From Flavobacterium sp. N3904 (GTDB lineage: Bacteria; Bacteroidota; Bacteroidia; Flavobacteriales; Flavobacteriaceae), in NCBI RefSeq assembly GCF_025947305.1, contig NZ_CP110009.1, positions 3,637,501-3,701,500 of the forward strand: a stretch of DNA of 64,000 nt, given 5' to 3'. The notes beneath the pieces were generated by a model that was given only the letters and a program-made list of their open reading frames with translations, did not search any database and was not told where the DNA came from. Of this stretch, positions 33,250 through 43,582 are shown in pieces. Position numbers and translations under genes: made by a program. How positions within the stretch are numbered: position 1 is the first letter of the stretch; each line of letters opens with the position of its first letter.

Positions 33250-35724
33250 ATGAAAAAATCAAAATTAATTTTATCCATTTTATTCCTGTTTTTAAGTGTA
33301 TTCAGTTTCGCCCAACAGGGTCCGCCAACAAAACAAAAATTAAAAATTACCGGAAAAGTTGTAGAAAAAAACAGCAATCAACCACTTGAATATGCAACTC
33401 TTACATTTAAAAATCCAAAAAATCCAAAGGCTTTATCTGGAGGTATTACAAATAGCAAAGGTGAATTTGAAATAGAAGTTTTTCCTGGAGTTTACGATAT
33501 TACCATTGAGTTTATTTCGTTTAAACCTACAGAAATAAAACAAAAAAACATTCAAGAAAGTGGCTCCCTAGGCCTTATTCAACTCGAAGAAGATGCTTCT
33601 CAATTGAATGAGGTAGTCATTCGCACCGAGAAGACTACGGTCGAAATAAAATTGGATAAAAAAGTATATAATGTTGGGAAAGACCTTATTGTAAAAGGAG
33701 GAACTGTAAGTGATGTATTGGATAATATCCCATCCGTATCTGTAGACGGTGAAGGAATTGTAAGCTTACGCGGAAACGACAACATCCGAATTCTTATTGA
33801 CGGGAAACCTTCAAACGCAATAAACATAGCCGAAGCACTCAAACAAATCCCAGCCGATGCCATTGATAAAGTCGAAGTAATTACCAACCCCTCTGCTCGC
33901 TATGATGCAGAAGGTGGCGGTGGAATTTTGAATATTGTGCTAAAAAAAGGAAAAAATCAAGGTTTAAACGGAACCTTCATTGGTACAATTGGTCATCCTG
34001 AAAATTATGGTGCCAACTTAAATCTTAACTACAAAACAAAAGATTTAAACTTCTTTACTACAGTTGGTTATAATGACAGGAGCAATCCCGGAAATGGATT
34101 GACAAATACACAATATTATAATTCTGATGGAAGTACAAAAGACTATATCAATGAAACACGTGATTTACAAAGAACAGGTAAAAGTCTGAATTCAAACTTT
34201 GGTTTTGATTGGGATATTACTCCAACCACTTCTTGGACAAACTCTATTAATTATAGAAAAAATGACGGTAAAAATACCGATACTGTTTTATACGATTATT
34301 ACGATGCTAATTACTTGTATTTATTTAATAGTTCCAGAACCAATAACGAAAAAACCCAAAGCGATAATTTTGAATACAACTCCAATTTTGTGCAAAAATT
34401 CAAAAAAGACGGTCATAAGTTGAGTATCGATGGCTCCTTTTCCAAAAACAATGACTTAAATGATGGTCTAATTCAGGACGAAGCACTTAGTTCACCAATC
34501 ATAGCTGAGACTCAGGAAACATATACCGATCAATCCCAAACAAGAAATCTCATCCAGGCCGATTATGTACTGCCAACTGGTGAAGGAAGTCAGTTTGAAG
34601 CGGGCTATAAAGGTGACTTTAGCAACTTGACAAATGATTATCAGGTTTCGGATATAGAGAATGGAATTCCAGTTCGCAATGATACGCTTTCAAATACACT
34701 GGAATACATTGAAAAAGTAAATGCAGTATATGCTCAATACGGATTCAAAAAATCTAAATTCTCTTATTTACTGGGCCTTCGTTTTGAAAATTCAAACATT
34801 GATGTCAATCAGTTAGCGACTTCAGAGTTTAATAATAAAAAATACAACAATTTTTTCCCAAGTGTATTCATCACTTATGAAATATCTGATAAAAGTAATT
34901 TAGCATTAAACTACAGCAAAAGAATTACAAGACCAAGAGGTCGTTTTATGAACCCTTTTATCAATTACTCCAGTAAGATAAATATTTTTAGCGGAAACCC
35001 AAATCTTGATCCATCAATGACTGATAAATTTGATTTTGGCTTCCTGAAAATATGGGATAAACTCACATTTAATACTTCCATGTATTTTGAGAACACTACA
35101 GACGTTTTTACTTTTGTAAGACTCGAAACAGGTCTTTTTGAAGGCACTGTTCCGGTAATATTATCCACACCCATAAATCTTGCCGACGAACAAAAACTAG
35201 GATTTGATTTTACCTTAAACTATACTCCTTTTAAATGGTGGAAAATCAATGGTAACTTAAATCTTTTTTATGTAAAAACCAATGGAGATTATACATATAC
35301 AGACTACACAGGCAAGGAAGTCTATGAAAATTTTGATAGTAATTCAACTTCTTGGTTTGCAAGAATCAATTCAAGAGTTACCCTTCCCTACAAAATTGAC
35401 TGGCAAACCAACATGAATTATATGGGACCACAATCCAATTCTCAGGGAAAAACTTTGGGTGTTTTTGGAGTAAATCTTGGTTTTAGCAAAGACATTTTCA
35501 AAGACAAAGCTTCATTGGCACTCAATGTAAACGATTTATTTAATTCCAGAATACGAAAAGTAGATTCATACATCCCCAACGTAATGAGTTCTTATGGCGA
35601 AATGCAATTTAGACAACGTCAAATCAATTTGTCTTTCACATACCGTTTCAACAAACAAAAAACAGACAAAGACAAACAACCTAAGAAAGGCCAAGGTGAA
35701 GGAGAATCTGAATTCCCTGGATAA
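33250..35724 (+). CDS. TonB-dependent outer membrane receptor-like beta-barrel protein
   Basis: A 824-residue outer membrane protein with signal peptide (MKKSKLILSILFLFLSVFSFA). Residues about 30-125 are a carboxypeptidase regulatory-like domain (KITGKVVEKNSNQPLEYATL and NSKGEFEIEVFPGVYDI), then a plug domain (VLDNIPSVSVDGEGIVSLRGNDNIRILIDGKPS; DKVEVITNPSARYDAEGGGGILNIVL) and a 22-strand-like barrel ending FTYRFNKQK. The last residues are a charged tail (TDKDKQPKKGQGEGE). This OMP_b-brl_3 type lacks an obvious TonB box. The substrate is unknown; no SusD partner is adjacent, which argues against a glycan-uptake pair. Confidence 0.88.
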   Translation: MKKSKLILSILFLFLSVFSFAQQGPPTKQKLKITGKVVEKNSNQPLEYATLTFKNPKNPKALSGGITNSKGEFEIEVFPGVYDITIEFISFKPTEIKQKNIQESGSLGLIQLEEDASQLNEVVIRTEKTTVEIKLDKKVYNVGKDLIVKGGTVSDVLDNIPSVSVDGEGIVSLRGNDNIRILIDGKPSNAINIAEALKQIPADAIDKVEVITNPSARYDAEGGGGILNIVLKKGKNQGLNGTFIGTIGHPENYGANLNLNYKTKDLNFFTTVGYNDRSNPGNGLTNTQYYNSDGSTKDYINETRDLQRTGKSLNSNFGFDWDITPTTSWTNSINYRKNDGKNTDTVLYDYYDANYLYLFNSSRTNNEKTQSDNFEYNSNFVQKFKKDGHKLSIDGSFSKNNDLNDGLIQDEALSSPIIAETQETYTDQSQTRNLIQADYVLPTGEGSQFEAGYKGDFSNLTNDYQVSDIENGIPVRNDTLSNTLEYIEKVNAVYAQYGFKKSKFSYLLGLRFENSNIDVNQLATSEFNNKKYNNFFPSVFITYEISDKSNLALNYSKRITRPRGRFMNPFINYSSKINIFSGNPNLDPSMTDKFDFGFLKIWDKLTFNTSMYFENTTDVFTFVRLETGLFEGTVPVILSTPINLADEQKLGFDFTLNYTPFKWWKINGNLNLFYVKTNGDYTYTDYTGKEVYENFDSNSTSWFARINSRVTLPYKIDWQTNMNYMGPQSNSQGKTLGVFGVNLGFSKDIFKDKASLALNVNDLFNSRIRKVDSYIPNVMSSYGEMQFRQRQINLSFTYRFNKQKTDKDKQPKKGQGEGESEFPG

Positions 35725-35735
35725 AAGCAAAAAAA

Positions 35736-35764
35736 AGGACTCGAAAATCGAGTCCTTTTTTTTT
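35736..35764. terminator. bidirectional terminator
   Basis: GGACTCG-aaaat-CGAGTCC stem with A run before and T run after, between the convergent TonB receptor gene and the 56-residue membrane protein gene. Confidence 0.88.
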
Positions 35765-35780
35765 TAAAGAAATAAACAGA

Positions 35781-35951
35781 CTATGCTGCTTGTTCTTCTT
35801 TTTGTTTTGCTTTCTTTTCTTTATAAGCTTCCCAAGTCGCTCCTCCTACCCAATAGGATACGAAACCAACAAGAAAAAACATTAACCAAAATCCCATTGT
35901 AAGGATGGTTAAGAAAAGTAAAAAGCCTAAATACTGTTGAAATTCAAACAT
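35781..35951 (-). CDS. 56-residue membrane protein
   Basis: Small protein with one long hydrophobic stretch after MFEFQQY (FLLFLTILTMGFWLMFFLVGF and on, possibly two spans), followed by a charged C-terminal tail WEAYKEKKAKQKEEQAA. I start at ATG 35951; the frame extends to a TTG at 35981, which adds ten polar residues. Its own terminator and the compact hydrophobic-plus-Lys/Glu design suggest a real gene. No function known. Confidence 0.6.
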   Translation of the reverse strand: MFEFQQYLGFLLFLTILTMGFWLMFFLVGFVSYWVGGATWEAYKEKKAKQKEEQAA

Positions 35952-36230
35952 GTTTTCCGGAATTTTTGAATGTAGCGACAAATATATGTTTTAAATCTTT
36001 TCGCACCAATAAAAACGGCAAAAACTATAGTCTTATTTTTAAAATAATTTTAAATCAATAAAAATAAATAGAGCAAACAAATGTCATAGTTTATCACTTT
36101 TCAAATACTTTATGCTTTTAAAATAAAAAACAAACTCAAATACTATATATTTTTTGCTTACTTTCGAATTAATTAAAATACTTTTCAATTACAAAAAATT
36201 AAAATAGTATCCATAAAAAAAGTATCCCCA

Positions 36231-36686
36231 ATGAATAAAACTTTCAATTCAATCTATTTTCAATTCAGTAAATTAATGGAAAAACATGGCATCGATTTGA
36301 TGCGTTATGCATTAGCAATTGTTTATATTTGGTTTGGAATGCTAAAATTAACAGGAATGAGTCCAGCAGAAGATCTTGTACAAAAAACTGTTTTTTGGTT
36401 TAAGCCCGAATTATTTATTCCTATTTTGGGACTCGTTGAAGTGCTTATCGGAATTGGATTCTTATTCAAAAAATTAATTCCGCTAACCATCATAGTGTTG
36501 CTTTTACATATGGTGGCAACATTTTTTCCCTTATTTATATTGCCAAAAATATGTTTCAATACTTTTTATTGTCCAACTCTAGTGGGTCAATACATCATTA
36601 AAAATCTAGTTTTAATATGTGGCAGTTTTTGCATTGCAGGAAAATACAACATGCAATACTATGCTCTTTCTACAGTGAAGAAATAG
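36231..36686 (+). CDS. DoxX/DUF417-like small membrane protein
   Basis: A 151-residue protein with four membrane segments: LMRYALAIVYIWFGMLKLTGM, LFIPILGLVEVLIGIGFLF, LTIIVLLLHMVATFFPLFIL and IIKNLVLICGSFCIAG. LMRYALAIVYIWFGMLKL with later E-V-L-I-G-I-G resembles DUF417/YkgB and DoxX-like proteins. KICFNTFYCPTLVGQYIIKN is a distinctive cytoplasm- or periplasm-facing loop. Function is not established. It is isolated from its neighbours and convergent with the AI-2E transporter gene. Confidence 0.65.
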   Translation: MNKTFNSIYFQFSKLMEKHGIDLMRYALAIVYIWFGMLKLTGMSPAEDLVQKTVFWFKPELFIPILGLVEVLIGIGFLFKKLIPLTIIVLLLHMVATFFPLFILPKICFNTFYCPTLVGQYIIKNLVLICGSFCIAGKYNMQYYALSTVKK

Positions 36687-36731
36687 CCATAAAAAATCTT
36701 TTTTGAATATTATTTTGAATGCAACACCAAC

Positions 36732-37826
36732 TTAATTCTCAGAGTTTACCCATGTAATAAAAAGTTTATAACCAATTGTCAGGATTACAGCTCCAAGAAA
36801 AAGCCCAACAAAACCATCATATAATAATCCGCCTACTGCACCCAGAAAAACAACCAGCATAGGCGTATCAGAAGAACTTTTACCCAACAAAATTGGTTTT
36901 AGGATATTGTCCGAAAGAAGTACAAAACCAAGCCAAACTGCCAAAATTGTAGCACTTGTTGCATCAAGAACCGAAAACATATATATAGCTACAGGAATAG
37001 CTATTGGACCAACACCTATTTGTACAATAGCAAGAACCAAACATAAAACAGTCCACAAACCTGCAAAAGGAACTCCAGCTACAAAAAAACCAATTCCAGC
37101 CAAAGCAGATTGTATAAGGGCAACTCCCAAAAAACCTTTTACTACATTTCGAATCGTTGAAACTGACACATCTGCAAAATGATCTCCGTTTTTGCCTGCT
37201 AATTTTATAAATACTTTTTTTGAAATCTGGGAGGCCGAATCAGAATATCCTAATAAAACACCAGCAACAATAATAGAAACATTTAATTCGATAATCCCTC
37301 TACCAACTCCACCCAAGAATTGTAATATCCACGCTCCGACACTTTTGACATTATCAGAATATTTTATTGTAAATTCTTGAAAATTTTCTGAAGCCGATCG
37401 CCAAATATCCACAATAGGTTTTGTAATTGGTGGCCAACCATCAGCAATATGGTCTGGAGAAGGAATCAAAGGTTGCCCCGTTTTATATAAATCACGAATA
37501 TAAACAATCCCGTCATACAAAGAATAAGTAACCAAAAAACTGGGAATCACAATAAAAGCCAGCATTATCATGGTAAGAACAATAATCGCTAAAGTCCTTT
37601 TCCCTCTAAATATTTTTACAAATACACAATGAATTGGATAAATAGCAACGGCAATTACTATTGCCCAAATCAAAATTGAGATGAATGGTTTTAAAATATC
37701 GAAACACCACCCCAACAGTAAAAAAAGCACTCCAATTCTAATAATTAAATCAACAATTTTATCAAAATTATAAACAGATGAAATGACATCTTTGCTTTCA
37801 ATATTTTCTATATCTTTCATTTCCAT
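36732..37826 (-). CDS. AI-2E family transporter (PerM-like)
   Basis: A 364-residue integral membrane protein with about eight membrane segments. Two N-terminal helices and WAIVIAVAIYPIHCVFVKIF are followed by a long extracytoplasmic part (LIPSPDHIADGWPPI...) and a C-terminal half with FLGVALIQSALAGIGFFVAGVPFAGLWTVLCLVLAIVQIG and GLFLGAVILTIGY. This is the layout of the AI-2E/PerM/TqsA family. Most members are not proven AI-2 exporters; some move ions such as Na+ out of the cell. Substrate unknown. Confidence 0.87.
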   Translation of the reverse strand: MEMKDIENIESKDVISSVYNFDKIVDLIIRIGVLFLLLGWCFDILKPFISILIWAIVIAVAIYPIHCVFVKIFRGKRTLAIIVLTMIMLAFIVIPSFLVTYSLYDGIVYIRDLYKTGQPLIPSPDHIADGWPPITKPIVDIWRSASENFQEFTIKYSDNVKSVGAWILQFLGGVGRGIIELNVSIIVAGVLLGYSDSASQISKKVFIKLAGKNGDHFADVSVSTIRNVVKGFLGVALIQSALAGIGFFVAGVPFAGLWTVLCLVLAIVQIGVGPIAIPVAIYMFSVLDATSATILAVWLGFVLLSDNILKPILLGKSSSDTPMLVVFLGAVGGLLYDGFVGLFLGAVILTIGYKLFITWVNSEN

Positions 37827-38127
37827 GTAGTTTTATTTAGAAAGTAAAAATATAAATTTTATAACTGTGATTCTGATTTTTACTTTATATTTTACAAATA
37901 GATAAGAAGATTAGTAAGAATTTAAACAGTCATTCTTTTAATGGAAATTGACCTCTTGTTGCAAATCCATTCACAAAACAAAAACAACATATTATATATT
38001 TTATCAATACATCAAACTATCAGCAAAATACAATTGCAATTTTATGAAATTATCATTTTTTTGACAAAATTCAACTTTTTATACTTTAATTAATACTTAT
38101 ATTTGTTCAACCAAATATTTAAAATTT
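37827..38127. other. intergenic region upstream of sdaA
   Basis: A 301-base divergent spacer with TTG at 38071-38073 and TATATTTG at 38098-38105 (listed separately). I see no credible gene in the remainder. Confidence 0.5.
38071..38105 (+). promoter_or_regulatory. promoter of sdaA
   Basis: TTG (38071-38073) and TATATTTG (38098-38105) resemble the -33 and -7 boxes; spacing 24. The -7 box ends 22 bases before the start codon, the usual short-leader arrangement. Confidence 0.5.
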
Positions 38128-39555
38128 ATGGAAGAATGTATCTCAGTTTTTGATATGCTAAAAATTGGAGTGGGACCATCCAGTTCCCATACACTTGGTC
38201 CTTGGCGTGCAGCCGAACGTTTTCTGAGTGAATTGAAAAACAACAAGGTCCTTACAAAAGTGACTAGAGTAAAAGTTGATTTATACGGTTCTCTGTCTTT
38301 GACCGGAAAAGGGCACGCTACCGATTTGGCTATTATGCTTGGATTAAGTGGTCAAGATCCTGAATACATTCCTGTTCAAAACATTGAGGGAATTATCAAA
38401 TCAATCGAGAATAACAATCAAATTAATTTAGGTAACGAAATCTCAATTCCTTTTTATTTTCTTCAAGATATTATTTTCAATAAAAATTTTCTACCTTTTC
38501 ATGCCAATGGTTTAACATTTACGGCTTTCGCCAATGACAAAATCCTTTATACATCTACCTTTTACTCCATTGGAGGAGGATTTGTTGTAAAAGAGGAACG
38601 CAGCAATGCCAAAAAAAAATTAGCCATAAAATGTGCTTTCCCTTTTCAGATACAAAATGCAGAAGAACTTTTAAATTATACGATTTCAGAAAACAAAACC
38701 ATTTCGGAGATTGTTTATGAAAACGAAAAATCCATGCGTTCCGAAGCAGTTATTCATCACGAATTAATGCGTATTTGGAATACAATGTTGGAATGTATGT
38801 ATATTGGATGTCACTCCGAAGGCATTCTTCCTGGTGGATTGAATGTACGAAGACGCGCCTTTGATATGCATCAAAATCTGATAGGTTTGGCAAACTATAC
38901 CAACCCACAGGAATGGCTGGAAGAAATTCGAAAAACCGAAGTCAAATTTCGACAAATCCTAAAATGGGTGAGCTGTTTTGCATTGGCGGTAAATGAAGTA
39001 AATGCATCATTGGGACGAGTAGTTACGGCGCCAACCAATGGAAGTGCTGGAGTAATACCAGCTGTTTTGATGTATTATATGGTCATCGAAAATCATAATG
39101 CTGGCGAAAAAGAGATTCAACAATTCTTGATGGTAGCCGGCGAAATAGGCAGTATTTTCAAGAAAGGATCCACTATTTCTGCCGCAATGGGAGGTTGTCA
39201 AGCCGAGATTGGAGTTTCATCAGCTATGGCTGCCGCCGCTTTGTGCGAACTGATGGGAGGATCTCCAGCACAAGTTTTGATGGCTGCCGAAATTGCAATG
39301 GAACATCATTTGGGTTTAACTTGTGACCCTATAGGTGGCTTGGTTCAAATTCCATGTATTGAAAGAAATACTATGGGAGCCATAAAAGCAATAAACGCAG
39401 CAGAACTAGCATTGGAAACCGATTCCAAAAATGCAAAAGTTCCATTAGACAAAGTAATTGATACCATGTGGCAAACTGCCAAAGACATGAACTCCAAATA
39501 CAAAGAAACCTCCGAAGGTGGACTTGCAATCGCGGTAAATATGGCAGACTGCTAG
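38128..39555 (+). CDS. sdaA: L-serine ammonia-lyase, iron-sulfur dependent, single-chain
   Basis: A 475-residue enzyme that deaminates L-serine to pyruvate and ammonia. [25 protein letters not shown] is the N-terminal beta-domain signature, and the C-terminal alpha domain contains the [18 protein letters not shown] segment, [19 protein letters not shown] and [22 protein letters not shown], with cysteines suited to the 4Fe-4S cluster. Alpha and beta domains are fused, as in E. coli SdaA. A promoter lies 22 bases upstream; it is a single-gene unit. Confidence 0.94.
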   Translation: MEECISVFDMLKIGVGPSSSHTLGPWRAAERFLSELKNNKVLTKVTRVKVDLYGSLSLTGKGHATDLAIMLGLSGQDPEYIPVQNIEGIIKSIENNNQINLGNEISIPFYFLQDIIFNKNFLPFHANGLTFTAFANDKILYTSTFYSIGGGFVVKEERSNAKKKLAIKCAFPFQIQNAEELLNYTISENKTISEIVYENEKSMRSEAVIHHELMRIWNTMLECMYIGCHSEGILPGGLNVRRRAFDMHQNLIGLANYTNPQEWLEEIRKTEVKFRQILKWVSCFALAVNEVNASLGRVVTAPTNGSAGVIPAVLMYYMVIENHNAGEKEIQQFLMVAGEIGSIFKKGSTISAAMGGCQAEIGVSSAMAAAALCELMGGSPAQVLMAAEIAMEHHLGLTCDPIGGLVQIPCIERNTMGAIKAINAAELALETDSKNAKVPLDKVIDTMWQTAKDMNSKYKETSEGGLAIAVNMADC

Positions 39556-39596
39556 GATTTCAGATGGCAGATTTCAGAATACAAAAAATTGAACAT

Positions 39597-39651
39597 TAAA
39601 AAAGATATCAGATAAGACGTAAATCTTCTTATTCTGATATCTTTTTTTATC
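39597..39651. terminator. bidirectional terminator between sdaA and kup
   Basis: AAAAAAGATATCAGA / TCTGATATCTTTTTT stem, extended inward by ATAAGA / TCTTAT with small mismatches, with A and T runs at the ends. It lies between two convergent genes. Confidence 0.8.
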
Positions 39652-39693
39652 TGCTTACTGCACTGATATCTGAAATCTACCTTCTGCAATCTG

Positions 39694-41637
39694 CTAAACG
39701 ACCTCTTTTCTCTCCAATTCTAAATTCGAAATAGGTTGATACACTATAGGAATTTCCTCAATTACAACATCACTTTTATCCAATCCAAATGCTCTAGTAT
39801 CAGACAGTGACATGTTTTTTAATATATAATATGAATTCAATAAAAGTCCATCTCTTACGGCAAACTCATTTTCAACCGATAAGAATTTTTCAATAATTAC
39901 AAATTTAAAGTCAGGTTCAGGGTTGTATTTTGTAGAACCATCAGCGCGAATATGTAAATTCAGTTCTTTATTATCAACAAGATTTTGAACAATTCTTTTG
40001 AAATACAATTCCACTTTTGGTTGAATTCTGAAACCAATATTTAATACAATTTTGATCACTTTATCATCCAACAATTCAATAACTTCATAATTTAAATCAA
40101 AGGGAGAATTGGTTCTATTGATATGAAAAAACCAATATACATCAGCCCTTTTAGGTTTTTTAGAAAAAATAGAATTCAATATTTTCTCTTCAATTTCATA
40201 ATTCCTGTCTGCTTTTGACAAATAAATTAAATGTGTAGAATACTTCGGAATGGAAACATCATTACTTAATTCCTCCAATCTCGCAGTATGCTCCGTCAAA
40301 TTGGTAAATTTTACAAACTTATTATTGATTTTTCGAGAAAAGAACCAAACATACATGGTCATAAATATAAATAGCTCGAAGAACAAAAACATCCAACGTT
40401 CTTTGATTTTTACAATATTGGCAACAAAAAAAGCAATTTCAATAGCTGTAAAAATAGTTATGATTACACCTATAAGAATTCTATTCATCTTTTTGATATA
40501 AATCAAATAATAATTCAAAAGTACTGTCGTCATAAGCATTGCGATGGTTATCGAAAATCCATAAGCCGCTTCCATATTGGCAGAAGTTCTAAAATACAAA
40601 ACCATCAAAATACAGCCAACCCATAAAATTGTATTCACTGATGGAATATAAATTTGCCCTTTCAAATTGGTTGGGTTTTTCATAGTCACACGAGGCCAAA
40701 AATTAAGGGATACTGCTTCGTTTATTAAAGTAAATGAACCACTTATCAAGGCTTGTGAAGCAATAATAGCAGCAAAAGTCGAGATAATTACCCCTGCAAA
40801 TAAAAACCAATGCGGCATAATAGTATAAAAAGGATTCTTACCTTCAAGAAAAGGATGATTTTGATTCATTAACCAAGAAGCTTGTCCTAAATAATTAACA
40901 ACCAATGCTATTTTTACAAAAACCCAAGTGGCTCTAATGTTTCTTTTTCCACAATGTCCCAAGTCTGAATATAAAGCTTCGGCTCCAGTGGTACAAAGAA
41001 AAACTGCTCCCAATAACCAAAATCCATGTGGATATTCAACCAATAATTCATAAGCATACATAGGATTTAAAGCAGTTAATATTGCTGGATGTTCCAAAAT
41101 TTGAACAAATCCTAAAACAAAAAGCATAGAGAACCAAACCACCATGGCAGGACCAAAAAAGAATCCCACTTTTTGTGTACCAAAACGCTGAAAAAAGAAA
41201 AGTCCCGATAAAATTACAATAACAATTGGTAGAATTGGTATATTAGGAACGACATCTCCCAAACCCTCAACAGCCGAAGTTACAGAAATTGGTGGTGTAA
41301 TAATTCCGTCGGCCAAAAGTGTGGTAGCTCCCAAAATAGTTGGAATTATTAGTTTTCCTTTTCCAAATCGTTTTACCAATGCATAAAGAGAGAAAACACC
41401 TCCTTCTCCGTGATTATCGGCAGAAAGAGTCAGCAATACATATTTGAAAGTCGTTTGAAAAGTAAGTGTCCAAAAGATACACGAAATCCCTCCATAAACA
41501 AGTAATTTTGATATTTCTCTTTGCCCTATGATGGCTTTCATAACATATAACGGACTGGTTCCTATATCGCCGTAAATAATTCCTAGTGCAACCAAAAGAG
41601 ATGCAGCTGTTACTTTTTGAACCGTTGATTTATTCAT
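39694..41637 (-). CDS. kup: KUP/HAK/KT family potassium uptake transporter
   Basis: A 647-residue protein with about 12 membrane segments and a C-terminal cytoplasmic domain. GIIYGDIGTSPLYVMKAI near residue 20 is the diagnostic first-helix motif; LTLSADNHGEGGVFSLYALVKR and TTGAEALYSDLGHCGKRNIRATW with conserved acidic residues follow. Kup symports K+ with H+. It is the last gene of the potassium island, 112 bases downstream of kdpE, and gives the cell a constitutive lower-affinity route besides Kdp. KupA/B-like isoforms exist in Bacteroidota. Confidence 0.94.
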   Translation of the reverse strand: MNKSTVQKVTAASLLVALGIIYGDIGTSPLYVMKAIIGQREISKLLVYGGISCIFWTLTFQTTFKYVLLTLSADNHGEGGVFSLYALVKRFGKGKLIIPTILGATTLLADGIITPPISVTSAVEGLGDVVPNIPILPIVIVILSGLFFFQRFGTQKVGFFFGPAMVVWFSMLFVLGFVQILEHPAILTALNPMYAYELLVEYPHGFWLLGAVFLCTTGAEALYSDLGHCGKRNIRATWVFVKIALVVNYLGQASWLMNQNHPFLEGKNPFYTIMPHWFLFAGVIISTFAAIIASQALISGSFTLINEAVSLNFWPRVTMKNPTNLKGQIYIPSVNTILWVGCILMVLYFRTSANMEAAYGFSITIAMLMTTVLLNYYLIYIKKMNRILIGVIITIFTAIEIAFFVANIVKIKERWMFLFFELFIFMTMYVWFFSRKINNKFVKFTNLTEHTARLEELSNDVSIPKYSTHLIYLSKADRNYEIEEKILNSIFSKKPKRADVYWFFHINRTNSPFDLNYEVIELLDDKVIKIVLNIGFRIQPKVELYFKRIVQNLVDNKELNLHIRADGSTKYNPEPDFKFVIIEKFLSVENEFAVRDGLLLNSYYILKNMSLSDTRAFGLDKSDVVIEEIPIVYQPISNLELERKEVV

Positions 41638-41749
41638 TTTATTCTAAATTTATATTCATTTAACTCATTAATTTTTGGACATAGAAAGTCCACTATAGAG
41701 ATGTATAGAACACTCATATTACATTATTTTTTTCAACTGTTTAATTGAT

Positions 41750-42436
41750 TTAACTAGTATTAAATCGGTATCCTACCCCCGATTCTGTGATAATAAACTT
41801 AGGTCTGTTTGGGTCTTCTTCAATTTTTTTTCGCAGTTGTGCCACAAAAACACGTAAATATTGGGTTTGGTCGGCATAGCTGTTTCCCCAAACCTGTTTC
41901 AGCAGATATTGATGGGTTAAGACTCTCCCTTCATTTTTTATAAAAATAGAAAGAAGATTGTATTCGGTCGTTGTGAGTTTCAAAATTTCATTATTCAATC
42001 TCACAATCCTAGAAGCCAAATCAATAGAAACGGCACCAAACAAGATTATAGGTTCTTTTTCGTTTGGAACCAAATTTCGTAAAGCAGTACGAATCCTAGC
42101 TAATAATTCCTGTGTGCGAAACGGTTTGGTCAAATAATCATTTGCTCCGTTGTCAAGCGCTTTCACAATTTCATCTTCAGTACTTTTAACCGTTAAAATT
42201 ATAATTGGGTTACTATACCATTCGCGTAAACGTTTCAAGACTTCTTGTCCGTCTTCATCTGGCAAACCCAAATCGAGAATAACCAAATCGGGTTGATGAT
42301 TGGCCGCCATAGCCATTCCTTCTTTTGCATTTACAGCAAAAATTGTTTTGTAATCATTAGAATTTAGGGTGATTTCAAGTAGTTTTCTAATTTGAATTTC
42401 ATCATCAATGACTAAAATTTGGGCACTATTACTCAT
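41750..42436 (-). CDS. kdpE: KdpE response regulator
   Basis: A 228-residue OmpR-type regulator: receiver domain with the phosphorylation Asp in DLVILDLGLPDEDGQ near residue 55 and the K in TKPF near 106, then a winged-helix effector domain (LTTTEYNLLSIFIKNEGRVLTHQYLLKQVWG and RVFVAQLRKKIEEDP). Its start overlaps the stop of the kinase upstream by 8 bases, so both are translationally coupled. KdpE activates the kdp operon at low potassium or high osmolarity. Confidence 0.92.
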   Translation of the reverse strand: MSNSAQILVIDDEIQIRKLLEITLNSNDYKTIFAVNAKEGMAMAANHQPDLVILDLGLPDEDGQEVLKRLREWYSNPIIILTVKSTEDEIVKALDNGANDYLTKPFRTQELLARIRTALRNLVPNEKEPIILFGAVSIDLASRIVRLNNEILKLTTTEYNLLSIFIKNEGRVLTHQYLLKQVWGNSYADQTQYLRVFVAQLRKKIEEDPNRPKFIITESGVGYRFNTS

Positions 42437-43541
42437 TTGAAATTTCTTTAGTATTCATAGTTAGGGTTTGAAAACTAAGTGTGAAAACCGAACCACCTTC
42501 TTCTCTATTTTCGAGTTTTACTTTTCCGTTTTGCGCTTCTACAAATCCTTTTACAATAGACAAACCTAAACCAGTTCCGCCAGTTTTTGAATTTTGAAGG
42601 CGATAAAATTTATCAAAAACTTTGTCAATCTCATCTTCAGGAAACCCAATTCCATCATCTGCAATGGTAATCACACAAGGGAATAATTTATCGGGATTAT
42701 AATCAAAATCGACATCGACGTTATAAGAAACTTTAATCTCTATTTTAGCCCCTTTTGGTGTATATTGAGCCGCATTAAAAACCAAATTAAAAATAATCTG
42801 TTGCATCAAACCGTAATCCAATTTAAAAAGCGGTAAGTTTTCATCAGTTCTTACCACCACTTTATGAAACTGTAAATCGTCTTTTAAATGATCCAAAACA
42901 TTATAAATCAGTTCTTCTAAGTCACACCAATCCAATTTGGCTTGAACTACGCCAGATTCCAAACGGGACATATTCAATAAATTTTCTACTTGGTGATTCA
43001 ATCTCAAAGAAGCTTTCTCAATTTCAGCATATAAATTTTCTTTATTTTCTTCAGAAATATGTACCGATTTACTTTGAATGGTATCGATAGCTCCCATAAT
43101 TGTCGAAATGGGAGTTCTTAATTCATGCGATAAAGAATCGAGTAAAGCATTGTAAAGTTTCATCGTATTAACTCTAATTTCCTTTACCTGCAATATTTTT
43201 TCGGCTCTTCTAATTTTATTGGTCAAAACAGCGTTTACAAGTGCAATAATAAAGAATAACACCAATAGCAATGAATCTTCGGCATCGCTAATATGAAAAG
43301 TATAATAGGGTTGAATGAAGAAAAAATTTAATATTAGTGCACTCAAAACAGCGCTAAGAAGTAATGGTAATATAGCCAAAAACATTGACAGTACTGAAAC
43401 TACCACCAATAAAATATAACCAACAATTTTATAATCTAAATAATCTCGGGTAAACAAACACAAGGAAGCGACTATACCAACAGATAATATGCTTATTAAA
43501 TATTGATTTTTTATTTTAACTTGATCCAAAATACTACCCAT
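42429..43541 (-). CDS. kdpD: KdpD C-terminal half: DUF4118 membrane domain plus histidine kinase
   Basis: A 370-residue protein with four membrane segments (IVASLCLFTRDYL to ILFFIIALVNAV, DUF4118), then HisKA with SHELRTPISTIMGAI (phospho-His near residue 140), and HATPase with NLVFNAAQYTPKGAKIEI (N box), DDGIGFPEDEI and GGTGLGLSIVKGF. These correspond to the C-terminal half of E. coli KdpD, without the GAF domain. The N-terminal KdpD domain and Usp domain are in a separate gene 1.9 kb upstream. Its ATG is part of a 12-bp inverted repeat. Confidence 0.9.
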   Translation of the reverse strand: MGSILDQVKIKNQYLISILSVGIVASLCLFTRDYLDYKIVGYILLVVVSVLSMFLAILPLLLSAVLSALILNFFFIQPYYTFHISDAEDSLLLVLFFIIALVNAVLTNKIRRAEKILQVKEIRVNTMKLYNALLDSLSHELRTPISTIMGAIDTIQSKSVHISEENKENLYAEIEKASLRLNHQVENLLNMSRLESGVVQAKLDWCDLEELIYNVLDHLKDDLQFHKVVVRTDENLPLFKLDYGLMQQIIFNLVFNAAQYTPKGAKIEIKVSYNVDVDFDYNPDKLFPCVITIADDGIGFPEDEIDKVFDKFYRLQNSKTGGTGLGLSIVKGFVEAQNGKVKLENREEGGSVFTLSFQTLTMNTKEISNE

Positions 43542-43582
43542 ATCCTTGTATTTAATTGATGGTACAAATTTACAAGGATATG
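43539..43582 (-). promoter_or_regulatory. start-codon hairpin of the KdpD C-terminal gene
   Basis: CATATCCTTGTA (43539-43550) and TACAAGGATATG (43571-43582) form a perfect 12-bp inverted repeat with a 20-base loop. On the minus-strand RNA the 3' arm ends with the AUG start and includes an AAGGA sequence in front of it, so the stem would hide the ribosome binding site and start codon. Part of the loop (43561-43568, GGTACAAA on plus) can pair with TTTGTACC at 43639-43646 upstream. Confidence 0.6.

Noticed and set aside
39560..39693. Repeated CAGATTTCAG/CTGAAATCT words around the sdaA-kup terminator
   Set aside because: Short, imperfect words in an AT-rich spacer; apart from the terminator stem I could not find an arrangement beyond chance.
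41638..41749. Possible K+ or c-di-AMP riboswitch in front of kup
   Set aside because: Only short weak stems (GGAC/GTCC, CTATA/TATAG) are visible and no known riboswitch core can be recognised.
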